DNA of 60,743 nucleotides from positions 1-60,743 of the IMG/VR virus record IMGVR_UViG_3300013285_000001. One strand, given 5' to 3'. Below, piece by piece: positions 8,997-19,602 of this stretch (position 1 is the first letter of the stretch; each line of letters begins with the position of its first letter). Both the position numbers and the translations under genes were made by a program. A model generated the notes under the pieces. The model ran no database searches. It had not been told where the DNA came from and saw only the letters and a program-made list of their open reading frames with translations. The stretch is from a virus.

Positions 8997-10016
8997 ATGG
9001 CAACCCTAGATATTGTGGGCAGTGGTCCGTACCCCCTCGTCTCTGCTGTAGTCGAGCGCGCGGCAACTCTGTCGAATCAGCTGTACATCGCCGCGCAAAA
9101 AGAGATCGCTCTGGTCGTGGCCCAGACGAGATCAATTCAGCCGCTGGAAAAGGACAACCCAGTGGTGGAGGGAATCTCCGTATTCCCGGTTATCCCTGAC
9201 AACCTGGACGCTCTGCGGTTCGACCATGTATTCGCGGCCAACACGACGGCACGGCATAACCTGGAGGCTGCCTTCGACGGCAAGATTGCCGAGTACCTCA
9301 ACTACGTGTTTCCGCTCGATGGCGGGGTTACGGCTGCACAGGCTTGGCTCGCGAGTGTGTTCAACGGGACTGCGCTCGACCCCGTCCATGAAGAACGTAT
9401 CTGGGGTCGTGAGCGCAACCGCATCCGCAAAGAAGCCGCGAATGGGATCGACGAGACGTTGGCTTTGTGGGCGGGCAGGGGCTACGCGCTGCCCCCGGGT
9501 GCAGCAGTCGGTGCGGTTGCAGCAATTCAGCGCACACAACTCGAACAAGCTGCCGCAGCGTCTAGGGACATCGCGGTCAAGACGTACGAGACGGAGATCG
9601 AGCTGCTCAAGAACGCAGTCGACCAGACCATCCGTATGCGCGTTGAAGCCATCTCCCACATGGCTGAGTTCATCAAGACCGCTGCGATGGGTCCGTTACT
9701 CATCAACGAAATTCAGCAGGGCACAACTGAGATTACGGCGAAGCTCACGGAGGCCACGCTTGAGTATTTCAAGGTCGAGAACGCATACCGCAGCGTCAAG
9801 TTCGAGAAGCAAAAAGAAGTGGCCGAGTTCAACCGCGAGTTCAATAAGCTGAAGTTTGACTCCGAACTCGAGCGCGTCAAAACCCAAGCAATGGGTGTAC
9901 TCGAGGCTGCAAAACTCGCCGGAACTATGGCTGCTGCCGCACTTAACGGTATCCACGCATCGGCTGCGGTTCAAGGATCAAGCTCAGATTCAACGTCAAC
10001 TCAGTTGTACGCGTGA
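8997..10016 (+). CDS. Coiled-coil virion protein
   Basis: A 339-residue protein with a good AAGGAAA ribosome site. The N-terminal half includes PVVEGISVFPVIPDN and W-x-R-E-R-x-R-I-R-K-E-A. Residues 170-310 are one long amphipathic helix rich in Ala, Glu, Lys and Gln (RTQLEQAAAASRDIAVKTYE onwards), ending in a Ser/Thr tail. Its place before the two largest virion genes suggests an internal virion or tail-needle-like protein. I have seen similar ORFs in podophages without an assigned role. Confidence 0.7.
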   Translation: MATLDIVGSGPYPLVSAVVERAATLSNQLYIAAQKEIALVVAQTRSIQPLEKDNPVVEGISVFPVIPDNLDALRFDHVFAANTTARHNLEAAFDGKIAEYLNYVFPLDGGVTAAQAWLASVFNGTALDPVHEERIWGRERNRIRKEAANGIDETLALWAGRGYALPPGAAVGAVAAIQRTQLEQAAAASRDIAVKTYETEIELLKNAVDQTIRMRVEAISHMAEFIKTAAMGPLLINEIQQGTTEITAKLTEATLEYFKVENAYRSVKFEKQKEVAEFNREFNKLKFDSELERVKTQAMGVLEAAKLAGTMAAAALNGIHASAAVQGSSSDSTSTQLYA

Positions 10017-10064
10017 CCTCCCGTGCTTGATAATCTACTATCTAAGATTGATCGGAGTTAGACC

Positions 10065-12236
10065 ATGCAGAACATGAGCCGCATTATCAAGTCTGGGTTG
10101 CGCTACGCCAACGGGGGCGTGGTGCCGGGTAAGGGGAATGGCGACAAGATCCCTGCGATGCTGACCCCCGGCGAGGTGGTCGTACCCAAGGCGGTTCTTC
10201 GCGACCACCCGGCGCTTGCCCCAGCTTTGGGTGACATGCGGGAAGAAGCGCTCGAAGGGCAGGGCAAAAACGTCGCCAAGACCAATGCTCAGGCTCTGCG
10301 TGGTCCGGTTGCACACTTTGCAGATGGCACTCCTTCGGCGAACCAGGAGGCATTTAACGCTTCTCGAGACGGATCCACACCACGCGCAGCCTCACAGACC
10401 GCTACGCCAGAGGCGGGGCCAATACGGCAACCCATAAACGTAGATGCTGCATCGCCAGTCGGTTCTGCAGCGGCTACAGAGGCAGCAGCAGCGAAGCCAG
10501 CTGGTTTCTTCGCCCGTAACGCGGCTGCAGCCAGTAGTGCTCTCGGCAAAACTGGGAGTTCGCTGGTCGCCGGGGCAAAGATCGCCGGAAAAGCTCTTCC
10601 GCTCGCAAGCGGCGCGGCAGAACTCGGGGCTGGCATCTACAACCGGGACGCAGAACAAGCCGGGTGGGGTGCAGCGGATACAGCCGCTGGGGCTCTGATG
10701 TACACACCGGCTGCTCCTGTCGCTGGCGCGTACTTGGGCATACGCGGTGGCCAAGCAATCGCCAACCAAGCGCTCGGCGAAGAAGGCCGCGATGCGGTCG
10801 GCGGAACCATCAACGAACTTGGGCAGGCGCTTCGTCGGGGAACCAACGGGAAGCTCGGGTGGGGGACGAGCCCGGACGCGATGAACACTCTTCGCGCTCA
10901 GGATCAAGCCGCCGCCGCAACCGCCGCAGCAAAACCATCAACGCCGGCTGCAACCGCTTCGACGCCAGCAGTATCGGCAGCACCAGCAGCACCAGCTGCA
11001 AATGTCGGTAGCCCAGTCATTCGTGCGTCACCCGCAAACGGGTCACCGCTCTATTCAGACGATGGGTCCGGCAACCCTGTCACCGAAAGCTCTAGCGGGC
11101 TCAGCGGCGGAAGCGTCGTGGGCAACCAAGCTGGGCGTGACATCAACAACCGCCTCGCTGCGCAGTACGACGCACGTATCGCCGGCGAGTCGAACCGTGG
11201 CGCTGGAAGTCTCAGCGGTGGGTTCGGAAACTCATCAGTGGACAAGACGAACGCCGAGTTCGCCCGGTCGAGCTTGAGAGACGACATGATGCGCATGCAT
11301 GGGCGCTCCCCAGCGGCCATCGCAGCCATGGTGCAGATGTCGCAGCACCCGCAGGACTTGGAGCAAGCCCGCACGATTGCCCAGATGCAGAGCGCCACGT
11401 CTCTGCGCGGGCAGCAGATGGCTGCTGATGCGTCTCGCTATGGGCAAAACGTCGCTGCCCAGGCGTCGAACTACAACTCGGACAACTCGCTGCGCGGTGC
11501 GATGGCACCAGTGCTCGCTGCTCAAGGTATTCGCCAAGCGGTCACTGCGGCGTACGGTCCCGGCGGCTCCCAAGGTGGGAGCGGTGGTGGTGGGGGAGGG
11601 AACAACGGTGGGAACTCGTCGACCATCCCAGGCGCGACGCCGGAAGAACAAGCTCAGTTCGAGAGGCATAACACTGCTGCAGATCGACTCGAACGCGCGG
11701 GCTTGACGGCGCAAGGGAAGGAGGCCCGAGACTCAGCCACCGCAGTCACTACGCGTGTCGCGGCTCGCGGTGGGGAACAGCGCAAGACGATCGACGATCT
11801 GACTGGTTATCTCCAGTCCAACTTCAGCGACCCAAACGACCCGGCCAAGCCTGATGCGCAAGCGGCTGGAAAAGCGGCAGCTCGGGTCTTTGCCCAATAC
11901 GGCGACCAACTGAAGGGCTTGTCGCCCGCAGCGATGCAAGCCAAAGCGCAAGAACTGTTCGAAAGCCAACAGCTGCACGACCACGAAAGCCAAGTCGCTC
12001 CATCCATATTTGACCGGGTCAAGGACAAGCTCGGTGTGTACACACCGCCGGCTCCTATCTCTATCGGCGATCGTGACCTTCGTGGCGGCAGGACTGAAAA
12101 CGGTGGGCTGTTTAGTCGCGGCAACTCTCACGAGACGCTCACGTACATGCCGGACGGCAGCGTGGTCAACCACGGTATGTTGACTTCAAGCCAGCGTGCA
12201 AATGTTCTCCGGCGCGGCCAGAAGGACTACAAGTAA
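10065..12236 (+). CDS. Internal virion/tape-measure-like protein
   Basis: A 723-residue protein. Residues 16-40 contain NGGVVPGKGNGDKIPAMLTP followed by GEVVVPK, a motif found in tail tape-measure and other ejected virion proteins. After it come hydrophobic Ala/Gly helices (ASGAAELGAGIYN, AAPVAGAYLGI) that could cross membranes, low-complexity Ala/Pro/Ser linkers and a Gly run (about residues 505-516). The stop codon TAA overlaps the next ATG (TAATG). With the giant protein that follows, it probably forms the set of proteins ejected with the DNA. Confidence 0.65.
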   Translation: MQNMSRIIKSGLRYANGGVVPGKGNGDKIPAMLTPGEVVVPKAVLRDHPALAPALGDMREEALEGQGKNVAKTNAQALRGPVAHFADGTPSANQEAFNASRDGSTPRAASQTATPEAGPIRQPINVDAASPVGSAAATEAAAAKPAGFFARNAAAASSALGKTGSSLVAGAKIAGKALPLASGAAELGAGIYNRDAEQAGWGAADTAAGALMYTPAAPVAGAYLGIRGGQAIANQALGEEGRDAVGGTINELGQALRRGTNGKLGWGTSPDAMNTLRAQDQAAAATAAAKPSTPAATASTPAVSAAPAAPAANVGSPVIRASPANGSPLYSDDGSGNPVTESSSGLSGGSVVGNQAGRDINNRLAAQYDARIAGESNRGAGSLSGGFGNSSVDKTNAEFARSSLRDDMMRMHGRSPAAIAAMVQMSQHPQDLEQARTIAQMQSATSLRGQQMAADASRYGQNVAAQASNYNSDNSLRGAMAPVLAAQGIRQAVTAAYGPGGSQGGSGGGGGGNNGGNSSTIPGATPEEQAQFERHNTAADRLERAGLTAQGKEARDSATAVTTRVAARGGEQRKTIDDLTGYLQSNFSDPNDPAKPDAQAAGKAAARVFAQYGDQLKGLSPAAMQAKAQELFESQQLHDHESQVAPSIFDRVKDKLGVYTPPAPISIGDRDLRGGRTENGGLFSRGNSHETLTYMPDGSVVNHGMLTSSQRANVLRRGQKDYK

Positions 12237-15200
12237 TGGCTACCTTGCGCGATATGGGAATCACCCCGTACGGAGCGGGTAACCCGGCTCCAACGTTGCG
12301 CGACATCGGCATTGCGCCGAACATCGCTGCTGACCCAACGGCCAATGACGACCAGATCGCAGCCAACGGCATGGGCCAGCTTCGGCGCGGCTACGTGTCT
12401 GGCAGTTATGGCGTCGACGCTGACCGGGCTCGGGCCGAAGAGATGTCGCTTCGGGCTGGCGGCAAGATCTCCGAGGCCGATGCAATGGACGAACAAGTCC
12501 GTGCGCTACAGCAACGAGCAGCGACGTTCGCTCCAGCTCAGCAAGATGTCACCAAGCTGCGGTTCGGCGAAGACGGTGGCATTGGTCGCGGCATCGACTA
12601 CGGGCTTGGCACGATCGGCAGCATGGCCGGCGGCATGGCCGACAACATCGGCTCCGAGGTCGCGCTCGGTGGCGCAGGCAGGTTGATCAGCGCGATCCCT
12701 CATCCGCTGGCGAAGTTCGTCGGCGGTGCGCTGCAGTTCGCCGGCCCCGCTGTCAGCTATGGGCTGAACAACCGTCAAGCAGTCGGTGAAGCTGGCAATG
12801 ACATGGTGCAAGACCCAGAGTTGATGGCTCGCACCACGCCGCAAGAGCGCAACCGGATGGCGAACATCAGCGGCGGTGCGTCGGCGCTTCTCGACACTGC
12901 AGCCCCGCACATGATCGGTGGCCGGTTGATCGGACGACCTGGCCTCAAAGCACTTGAGCGCGTCCCTGTTGGGCTGAAGATAGCCGGCGACCATCTGCTC
13001 GAAGGTGGCACCGAGGTTGCGCAGAGCGCGATCAAGAAGGCTGGCCTCGCGCAACTGAACCCGAACCGCGACACCAGCGGTGACGAGAACGACTACATCA
13101 ACGACTTTGCTGGTGGTCTTATCGGATCGGCTGGCATGTCTGCTCCGTCGCACATCGTGGCGGCTGGGTACAAGCGGCTCGGCGTCAAGAGCGACGGCGA
13201 CGTGGGCGACAAGCTCACCGCGAAGGGCACCGACAACCTCGAAGAAAAGCTCGTCAAGACTTCGCTCAAGTCGAAGCCAGATTCGTCGCTGAACGCTGCC
13301 CAGATGTGGGGCGACCGCATGAAGTTCGGGGAGTCCGACGGCAGCACTGAGTCCCAAGAAAGCGCGATTGACGCCAGCCACGCGATGATCTCCAAGGAGC
13401 TCGCGGCCCGTGCAGCAGCCGGCGACACCACCGCCCAGCAGCATCTGGACACGCTCAGCGCAGTCGACATGAATGGGCCGGATCGGTACGACGACACGGC
13501 CCGTAACGCGGCCTACACGCACTTGGCTGGGGCCGACGGAGACAACGACGGGCTTCTCAATGCGTATCGCTCGCGTGTGACGAACAGCCAAGGCACGCTT
13601 GTGTCAGCGAGCGATCTCGGGGCAGGTAAGGGCGGCGGCGTCGATGCTCGGAGCGCTTCGGTTCGGGCCACGGCAGTCGAGCGGGAAATAACGAAGCAGC
13701 GCGCTGACCTCGCGACGCACGTGATGGTCGATGCCGTCACGAACCCGAAGCCGCAGTACAAGTACCTGGCAGCGAACCTGGCCGAAGAGCTTGCCGAGTT
13801 CGGGTCGAAGTCGTTCAAGAACCCGACGACTGGTGACTACGCCCGTGTTCAACGGATGGCCGCTCAGTTCGTGGGCATCTACGGGCCGGCCAAAGCCAAG
13901 GCGGTGCTCGACTCAGCGTCAAAGGCATCGGGTGCTGACGGCACGCCATTGCACAAGGCGATGAGTTCGCTCATCGACGTGGCCAAGAAGTCGATGCCGC
14001 AGTTCGAGCGCACGCAGTACCTTGATCGGCAGAAAGCCGCCGACCAGCTCGTGTCCGTGATCCCGCCGAATGTTCAGCTGAAGCTGCGCAAGAAGGGCAT
14101 CGACCTCACGCACGAAGACACCAAAGAAGCGATGCTGGCTCAGGTCGAACGGCATTTCGACCGTGCCCAGAATGCTCCGAAGCGCCTTGAGCTCACGTCG
14201 TTATTCGGCGCTGAGACGCTCGACAAGATGAGGGATGTCGTTGGACAGCCCATCGAGCCGAGGTCGAAGGGCACGCTGGAGGATGGCTCACACGGCGCGG
14301 AGGAAGGCAGGACTGAGCGGGCCACCGAGAGCGACAAGCTGGGCACCGGCAAGGAAGAAAACGCAGAGCGTGAAGAACAGATGGCGCAGAAGAGCGCCGA
14401 CCGATCGCCAGGAGCTCGTCAGTATTTCTTTAAGGGGCGTGACAAGCCGGAGGATGGAGCGACGTCGTCGAACCCGTTCGTGCGCAACAAGGACGGGAAC
14501 CTTCCGACCATCTCCAAGCTCGACGCCGAAGACCACAGCGGGTCGAACACGCTGCACAACATGCTGTCCAAAGCGTACGAAGCGCTTGGCATGGAGTTTC
14601 GTGACGTGAAGGGCAATCTGGTGCGCGGCAGTCGCAAGCTGCCCGGCAGTGAAGCTCGGCAGAAGATTACGCAGAACAAGAACTTGTCTACGAGCAAAGA
14701 CGGGCGGTTCGACATAGGGACTACTTCCGTCAAGTCCATCTTGGACTACCACGGGGCCAATGACTCGAAGCGCATCAGCACGTTCGCTGATTACGCAAGC
14801 GAGCACAACGTCAAGGCCGAAGATGTGGCCCGCATGAAAGCGCTCGATGCGAAGATCGAAGATCTTATAAAGACCACACCGAAGATCAAGATTTCCGCCG
14901 GCGAGCTCCGAGGCAATCCTGAGTACAAGGCGATCAAGGCTCTCAAGGACGAGCGCAAAGCACTCGCTGCGGAGATCGCCGGCGCTGCTGACATCGGGCA
15001 TACGAAGGTCACCGGCAAGGATGAGACGGGTCGAGACGCTCATGAGCGTGGCGCATACAAGCCAACCTCTGAGACCACGATGGCCGATCTGGCCAACGCC
15101 TACTTCGCAGACCGGCACATCGTCGTGGCTGATGAGATTGGCGGAAAAGATCACGACCGCATGGTGCTCGGTGAGTTCAGGGACATGACCGATCGCGGCG

Positions 15201-18200
15201 CGAAGGACATCAAGTTCGCCAGCAAAGCCAGCATGGACGCGGGCAAGAAAGACACGCCTGAGCGAGAAGCTGGGCGCATGGCGACCGAAGTCGACATGAA
15301 CCTGATCAGGTTCGAGACCCCGCACACGAACAGCAAGAAAGACGTCGCTGTCCGAGCTCAGGCCATCGTGACGTGGTTCAACAAGAACAAGACCGAGTTC
15401 GACAAAGCACCATTCAACTCCGCTGAGTCACAGGCCAAGCAGTTCCAGAACTCGCTGTTGTCGGGCATCGCAGCAATGCGCGCTGAAGGGTTCATGGTCG
15501 GCTCTCCGTACATGCTGGATGCCGAAGGCAAGAAGGAATCGTTCAGCGATGGCATCCCACCGTCGTTGCGCTTGGGCGCTCTTACACAAAAAGAGATCAA
15601 CGACCGTAGAGCGAAGCGCGCAGAGAAGGCGAACGCTGAGTACCAAGAAAACAAGCTGCAGGACGCGCTTACCAAGAAGAACGAGCGGAAGGCCGCTCTT
15701 ACTCAGGTAGAGAAGGAACAGGCGAGCGAGGAACAAGCTCGTGAGACTGAGGGTCAGTCATTCAACTTGGGTTCTGAGGAAGGCGTAAAGGATCTGAAGT
15801 ACGGGGAAAAAATAGAGGGCGAACGCTTCTGGAGCGCACCAGAGCAGCCACGGTCGACGAACAGTTCAGACCGGGTTCCGTCCGAGACCAAGCAGAACAA
15901 CGAGCAGCAGAAGGGTGTTCCTGACGAGATCACGGACACCGCCATGCGGACGAGCACGATGGACACCGAGGACAAGGTGCCTACGCTGACCCGTGCGAAT
16001 GCGTTCGTGAAGGCGGATCGATACGCCGACCAGCTGCTGGGTGCGCTCAGGAAGGACAAAGAAGCTGGCCTCGCCCGCGTCAACCGTGTCGCCGCGATGA
16101 TGTCCACGCCGTCGTTCGTCGAGAAGGGCAGCAACGACACAGTCGGCGGAGCGTTCTACGCCGCTCCGCTGGCGGCGTTGCTGACCCCAACCAATGTGAG
16201 GGCGTTCCCCGAGCTTGCTGATGTTCGGACGAAGGTAGCCGGACTGCTATCCAAGCGCGCTGGCGGGATGACCAGTGCTCAGAAGCTCGTTCTCGCCAAG
16301 AAGATGAACGGCGACGCGGCACTCACGGCTGCACAGAATGTTGCTCGCCAAACGATGGACGTCGTCAACCCTACCGAGCACACACTGACCGGCGGCAAGC
16401 TGACGATCAACGGGCTCGACCAGTTCTTGGCCAAGTACAAGGCCGAGCCACTGACCGCGAAGATAGAACCAGCCGCAGCGGCTGCGAAAGAGCCCGCACG
16501 GATGCTCAACGAGCAGACCGAAGCACCCGCTGAGACGACTGCAGAGCAGGTCCAATCTCCTGAGAAGGCAGCGCCGAGCGAAGCGCTCATAGCCGCTGCC
16601 AAGGCGTACATCGCCAAGGTGCTCGGGCCAAAGGTCAAGACCGAATTCCTCAAGACGTTCGACGCCGCAGGCGAGTGGATCAAAGCAGAAGACCTCATCA
16701 AGTTCTCGTTGACTGGTGGGCCGGGTCTGTTGACCGTGGCTCACCACGAAGCGATGCACGCTTTCTGGGATCGGCTGATCGAGAGCAACCCGAAAGCTGC
16801 CGAAGCGCTCGGCAACACGATGTCGTCGTCGAAGATGCTCATGCGGCTGAACGATCTGCTGCAGGACCACCCGGAGGCGCTCAAGTCGATCGCCGACGGT
16901 GCGCCAAATGCACAGGCCGAACGCGTGGCCTATGCGTTCCAGTTCTGGGCCGCTGGTCAACTCGATGTGGACAAGCCAGCCACCACGCTGTTCGCCAAAT
17001 TCCAGAAGTTCTTGCGCATGGTGTTCGGCAAGGTGCGCGAAAGCGAGACGGCTCTCGACATCATGACCGCGTTCCATGAGGGCAAGCTGTCCGAGCCGAG
17101 TGCCGCAGGGTTGGCGATCGACAAGATCATGAAGGCCCAGACGTGGAACGAAGACGTCAAGCGCAGGTTCGACGGTGTAGTCCAAGGGCTACACACCGTG
17201 GTCGCACCGAGCAACGACGTGCTGCGCAAAGAAACACTCAGCGCGACTGCACAGGCTCTGGCTCGCGCGATGTTCACCAATCCGGGCGAGGGTGCGGACG
17301 GCCAGTTCAAGGCCGGCTACATCAACGCTCGCGTGCAGATGACGCGCAAGTTTTCCAACTACATGTACAAGACCTTGAAGGGTCTGAGCGAGCGGGACAT
17401 GGCGAACGCCATGGAAGCGCTGCACATGGAACTTGACTTGAAGGACATCAAGTCGACCCCGGTGCGCGAGTCGGTCGAGAAGATCCGTGGCCTGTTCGCT
17501 CGGTTCCACACCTACGCGACCGAAGACGCCGGCATGAAGCTGGAGTACCTCGGCCCGAAATACTTCCCACGTGTCTGGAGCGCGAACGATCTGGTCGCCC
17601 GCAAGGAAGACTTCACCGCGATGCTTTTGCAGCCGAAGTACGCGAAGACCATGGACGCTGCGGTCAAGGCCATCAACGCGTCCAACCCCGGCGTCACGTA
17701 CACCGCAGCGGACGTGGCAGGGTTCATGCACCGTGACCTCGTCGACCGCAACGGCGTCGACGTGGCTGGCTTCAGCGGCGAACGTACACACGAGATCCTG
17801 ACACCGTTCTTCGCGTCGCAGAAGGAACGTAACTACAAGTGGATCTCTCAAGAAGACGTCTCACCGTTCTTGGAGAAGGATCTGGTCGGTGCGATGTCGC
17901 GCTACATCCACCAAGGTGTGCGTGCTGCTGAGTTTGAGCGTCGCTTCGGCGAAGGTGGTGCCAAGCTGAAAGAGTTGGTCGCTATGAAAGGCGACTTGGA
18001 GCGCGACGAAGAGACGGGCAAGATGGTGGCTCGCGAGACGCACGGAACCATCGCTGCTGAGATGGTCGAGTCGATCGCGGCCAAGGGTATCAAGGGCAAG
18101 GAAGCCGAAGAGATGCTCGCCCGCCACATGAGCGACGTGAAGAACTCTGTCCAAGCGCATGAGGGCTCGCTGGGTGGTGACATCAGCCCGGCGTGGCGCA

Positions 18201-19336
18201 AGCTCTCGTCGGCCGCGATGGCCTACCAGAACGTGCGGCTTCTCCCCATGGCGCTGTTCTCTGCGTTCGGCGACATCATGGGCCTGCACGCTCAGAACGG
18301 CGGCGACTACGCCAAGACGTTCGAGGCGTTCACCGACGGTCTCAAGGAAGTGTGGGCCAGGTGGAAGGATGCAGCGAGCGACGTGCCGGCAGAACGCCAG
18401 CAGCAGCTCGCTGAGCGCATCGCCGAGGCAGTTGGTGCGGTCGACTCGCACATGTTCTTGGAGCAGATGGGCAAGGCCCACACCTCCGAGTTCATGACCG
18501 ACTTTGCCCGTAACGCCAACCGCAAGCTGTTCGTCGCCAACGGTCTGACCGCTTGGGACCGCTCGATGCGCGTGTCGGCCACGAAGATGGCTGTGTCGTT
18601 TCTCGAAGACCACTCGAAGCTGCCGGACAAGAAGCACAGCGCTCGGTGGCTGGCTGATCTGGGCCTCGAAGCGAAAGACATTCCACTCGATGCCGACGGC
18701 AAACTGATCTGGGACCGCCACGTGCTCGCGGCTACGCGCTTCACGGAGGGCATGGACGACGCCAAGAAGTCAGCGGTGCTCAAGCAAGCCACGGCTGACG
18801 TGGACAAACTGCACTACGCCATCGTGCGGTGGACTGAGGCTTCGATCCTCACGCCTACGGCGGCTCAGCGGCCAACGTGGGCCAGTGACCCGCACTACGC
18901 GGTGCTGTTCCACCTCAAGCAGTTCACCTACAGCTTCCAGCACACGATCATGAAGCGGGCGTTCAATGAGGCAGCACACGGGAACATGAACCCGATCGGT
19001 GCGCTGGCCGCGACCATGCCGATCATGGTGGCGAGCGATATTGTCAAGGGTCTTGCGTTGGGCGGCGGGGCGGTGCCCGACTACATGGCTCACTGGGGCG
19101 TAGCTGACTGGGCGGAGCACGGGTTCAACCGCGCTGGTCTAGCCGGTGTGTCCGGCTTCGGCATGGATGCGCTGCACGACCCGGCCAGTCTGTTTGGGCC
19201 GACGGTCGACCAGATCGCCGGCGGTGCGTACGACTTGGTTACCGGCAAGAAGTCTTTGGCTAGTTTGCTGGTCGATGCGACTCCAGGCGCTCGACTGTTT
19301 AGTGGCGTCAAAGACATGGCGAGGGCTGTGGAGTAA
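12236..19336 (+). CDS. Giant virion-associated protein (2366 aa) with HExxH motif
   Basis: The largest gene in the window. Residues 110-200 hold Gly/Ala-rich hydrophobic segments (GSMAGGMADNIGS, GGALQFAGPAVSYGL) like those of ejected proteins that insert in membranes. The middle (about 630-1480) is charged and helical. Residues 1502-1511 read AHHEAMHAFW, so H1504-E1505-x-x-H1508 is a zinc-metalloprotease HExxH signature. The C-terminal 700 residues are mostly helical with a late hydrophobic stretch (IGALAATMPIMVASDIV). Such giant proteins lie at the end of the structural block in podophages and are injected. There is no sign of N4 virion RNA polymerase motifs. Proteolysis of cell wall crosslinks or host protein is inference. 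Confidence 0.75.
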   Translation: MATLRDMGITPYGAGNPAPTLRDIGIAPNIAADPTANDDQIAANGMGQLRRGYVSGSYGVDADRARAEEMSLRAGGKISEADAMDEQVRALQQRAATFAPAQQDVTKLRFGEDGGIGRGIDYGLGTIGSMAGGMADNIGSEVALGGAGRLISAIPHPLAKFVGGALQFAGPAVSYGLNNRQAVGEAGNDMVQDPELMARTTPQERNRMANISGGASALLDTAAPHMIGGRLIGRPGLKALERVPVGLKIAGDHLLEGGTEVAQSAIKKAGLAQLNPNRDTSGDENDYINDFAGGLIGSAGMSAPSHIVAAGYKRLGVKSDGDVGDKLTAKGTDNLEEKLVKTSLKSKPDSSLNAAQMWGDRMKFGESDGSTESQESAIDASHAMISKELAARAAAGDTTAQQHLDTLSAVDMNGPDRYDDTARNAAYTHLAGADGDNDGLLNAYRSRVTNSQGTLVSASDLGAGKGGGVDARSASVRATAVEREITKQRADLATHVMVDAVTNPKPQYKYLAANLAEELAEFGSKSFKNPTTGDYARVQRMAAQFVGIYGPAKAKAVLDSASKASGADGTPLHKAMSSLIDVAKKSMPQFERTQYLDRQKAADQLVSVIPPNVQLKLRKKGIDLTHEDTKEAMLAQVERHFDRAQNAPKRLELTSLFGAETLDKMRDVVGQPIEPRSKGTLEDGSHGAEEGRTERATESDKLGTGKEENAEREEQMAQKSADRSPGARQYFFKGRDKPEDGATSSNPFVRNKDGNLPTISKLDAEDHSGSNTLHNMLSKAYEALGMEFRDVKGNLVRGSRKLPGSEARQKITQNKNLSTSKDGRFDIGTTSVKSILDYHGANDSKRISTFADYASEHNVKAEDVARMKALDAKIEDLIKTTPKIKISAGELRGNPEYKAIKALKDERKALAAEIAGAADIGHTKVTGKDETGRDAHERGAYKPTSETTMADLANAYFADRHIVVADEIGGKDHDRMVLGEFRDMTDRGAKDIKFASKASMDAGKKDTPEREAGRMATEVDMNLIRFETPHTNSKKDVAVRAQAIVTWFNKNKTEFDKAPFNSAESQAKQFQNSLLSGIAAMRAEGFMVGSPYMLDAEGKKESFSDGIPPSLRLGALTQKEINDRRAKRAEKANAEYQENKLQDALTKKNERKAALTQVEKEQASEEQARETEGQSFNLGSEEGVKDLKYGEKIEGERFWSAPEQPRSTNSSDRVPSETKQNNEQQKGVPDEITDTAMRTSTMDTEDKVPTLTRANAFVKADRYADQLLGALRKDKEAGLARVNRVAAMMSTPSFVEKGSNDTVGGAFYAAPLAALLTPTNVRAFPELADVRTKVAGLLSKRAGGMTSAQKLVLAKKMNGDAALTAAQNVARQTMDVVNPTEHTLTGGKLTINGLDQFLAKYKAEPLTAKIEPAAAAAKEPARMLNEQTEAPAETTAEQVQSPEKAAPSEALIAAAKAYIAKVLGPKVKTEFLKTFDAAGEWIKAEDLIKFSLTGGPGLLTVAHHEAMHAFWDRLIESNPKAAEALGNTMSSSKMLMRLNDLLQDHPEALKSIADGAPNAQAERVAYAFQFWAAGQLDVDKPATTLFAKFQKFLRMVFGKVRESETALDIMTAFHEGKLSEPSAAGLAIDKIMKAQTWNEDVKRRFDGVVQGLHTVVAPSNDVLRKETLSATAQALARAMFTNPGEGADGQFKAGYINARVQMTRKFSNYMYKTLKGLSERDMANAMEALHMELDLKDIKSTPVRESVEKIRGLFARFHTYATEDAGMKLEYLGPKYFPRVWSANDLVARKEDFTAMLLQPKYAKTMDAAVKAINASNPGVTYTAADVAGFMHRDLVDRNGVDVAGFSGERTHEILTPFFASQKERNYKWISQEDVSPFLEKDLVGAMSRYIHQGVRAAEFERRFGEGGAKLKELVAMKGDLERDEETGKMVARETHGTIAAEMVESIAAKGIKGKEAEEMLARHMSDVKNSVQAHEGSLGGDISPAWRKLSSAAMAYQNVRLLPMALFSAFGDIMGLHAQNGGDYAKTFEAFTDGLKEVWARWKDAASDVPAERQQQLAERIAEAVGAVDSHMFLEQMGKAHTSEFMTDFARNANRKLFVANGLTAWDRSMRVSATKMAVSFLEDHSKLPDKKHSARWLADLGLEAKDIPLDADGKLIWDRHVLAATRFTEGMDDAKKSAVLKQATADVDKLHYAIVRWTEASILTPTAAQRPTWASDPHYAVLFHLKQFTYSFQHTIMKRAFNEAAHGNMNPIGALAATMPIMVASDIVKGLALGGGAVPDYMAHWGVADWAEHGFNRAGLAGVSGFGMDALHDPASLFGPTVDQIAGGAYDLVTGKKSLASLLVDATPGARLFSGVKDMARAVE

Positions 19337-19401
19337 CCCCTTTCCCCGCCCCCCATTCCCTGAAATGATTTTGATAGTTGGTTACTAAACTGGAGTTATT
19401 T

Positions 19402-19602
19402 ATGACTGAAGAAGTGATCGACATAGAGACTTGCGAGTCGTGTAAGTTTTGGAAAGATGAGACAGAGGCGGCGGACAAGGTAAAGAACGGGACATGCCGT
19501 AGATACCCGGCGACTATCTTGTGCGACGAAGGAGTGTTTGCGTGCCAACCGATGACTGAGTCTGACGAGTGGTGCGGCGAGTACGCCCGCCGATTGCATT
19601 GA
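19402..19602 (+). CDS. Small Cys-rich protein, zinc-binding-like
   Basis: Sixty-six residues starting at the ATG at 19402, preceded by CTGGAG; an upstream TTG at 19378 is less likely. The pattern is C-x2-C-x-F-W-(x)n-G-x-C-R-R-Y-P, then a lone C, then C, then W-C-G-E near the end. This matches small phage proteins presumed to bind one metal ion, possibly two. The function is unknown. The stop overlaps the start of the phosphoesterase gene, suggesting translational coupling. Confidence 0.8.
   Translation: MTEEVIDIETCESCKFWKDETEAADKVKNGTCRRYPATILCDEGVFACQPMTESDEWCGEYARRLH

Noticed and set aside
12506-13591. 361-codon and 345-codon ORFs on the - strand inside the giant virion gene (12506-13591, 14288-15325)
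   Set aside because: They lie wholly opposite a coherent coding frame and have shadow-like composition without ribosome sites or motifs.
12236-19336. N4-type virion RNA polymerase
   Set aside because: The size is suggestive, but no T7-like polymerase motifs can be seen along the protein.
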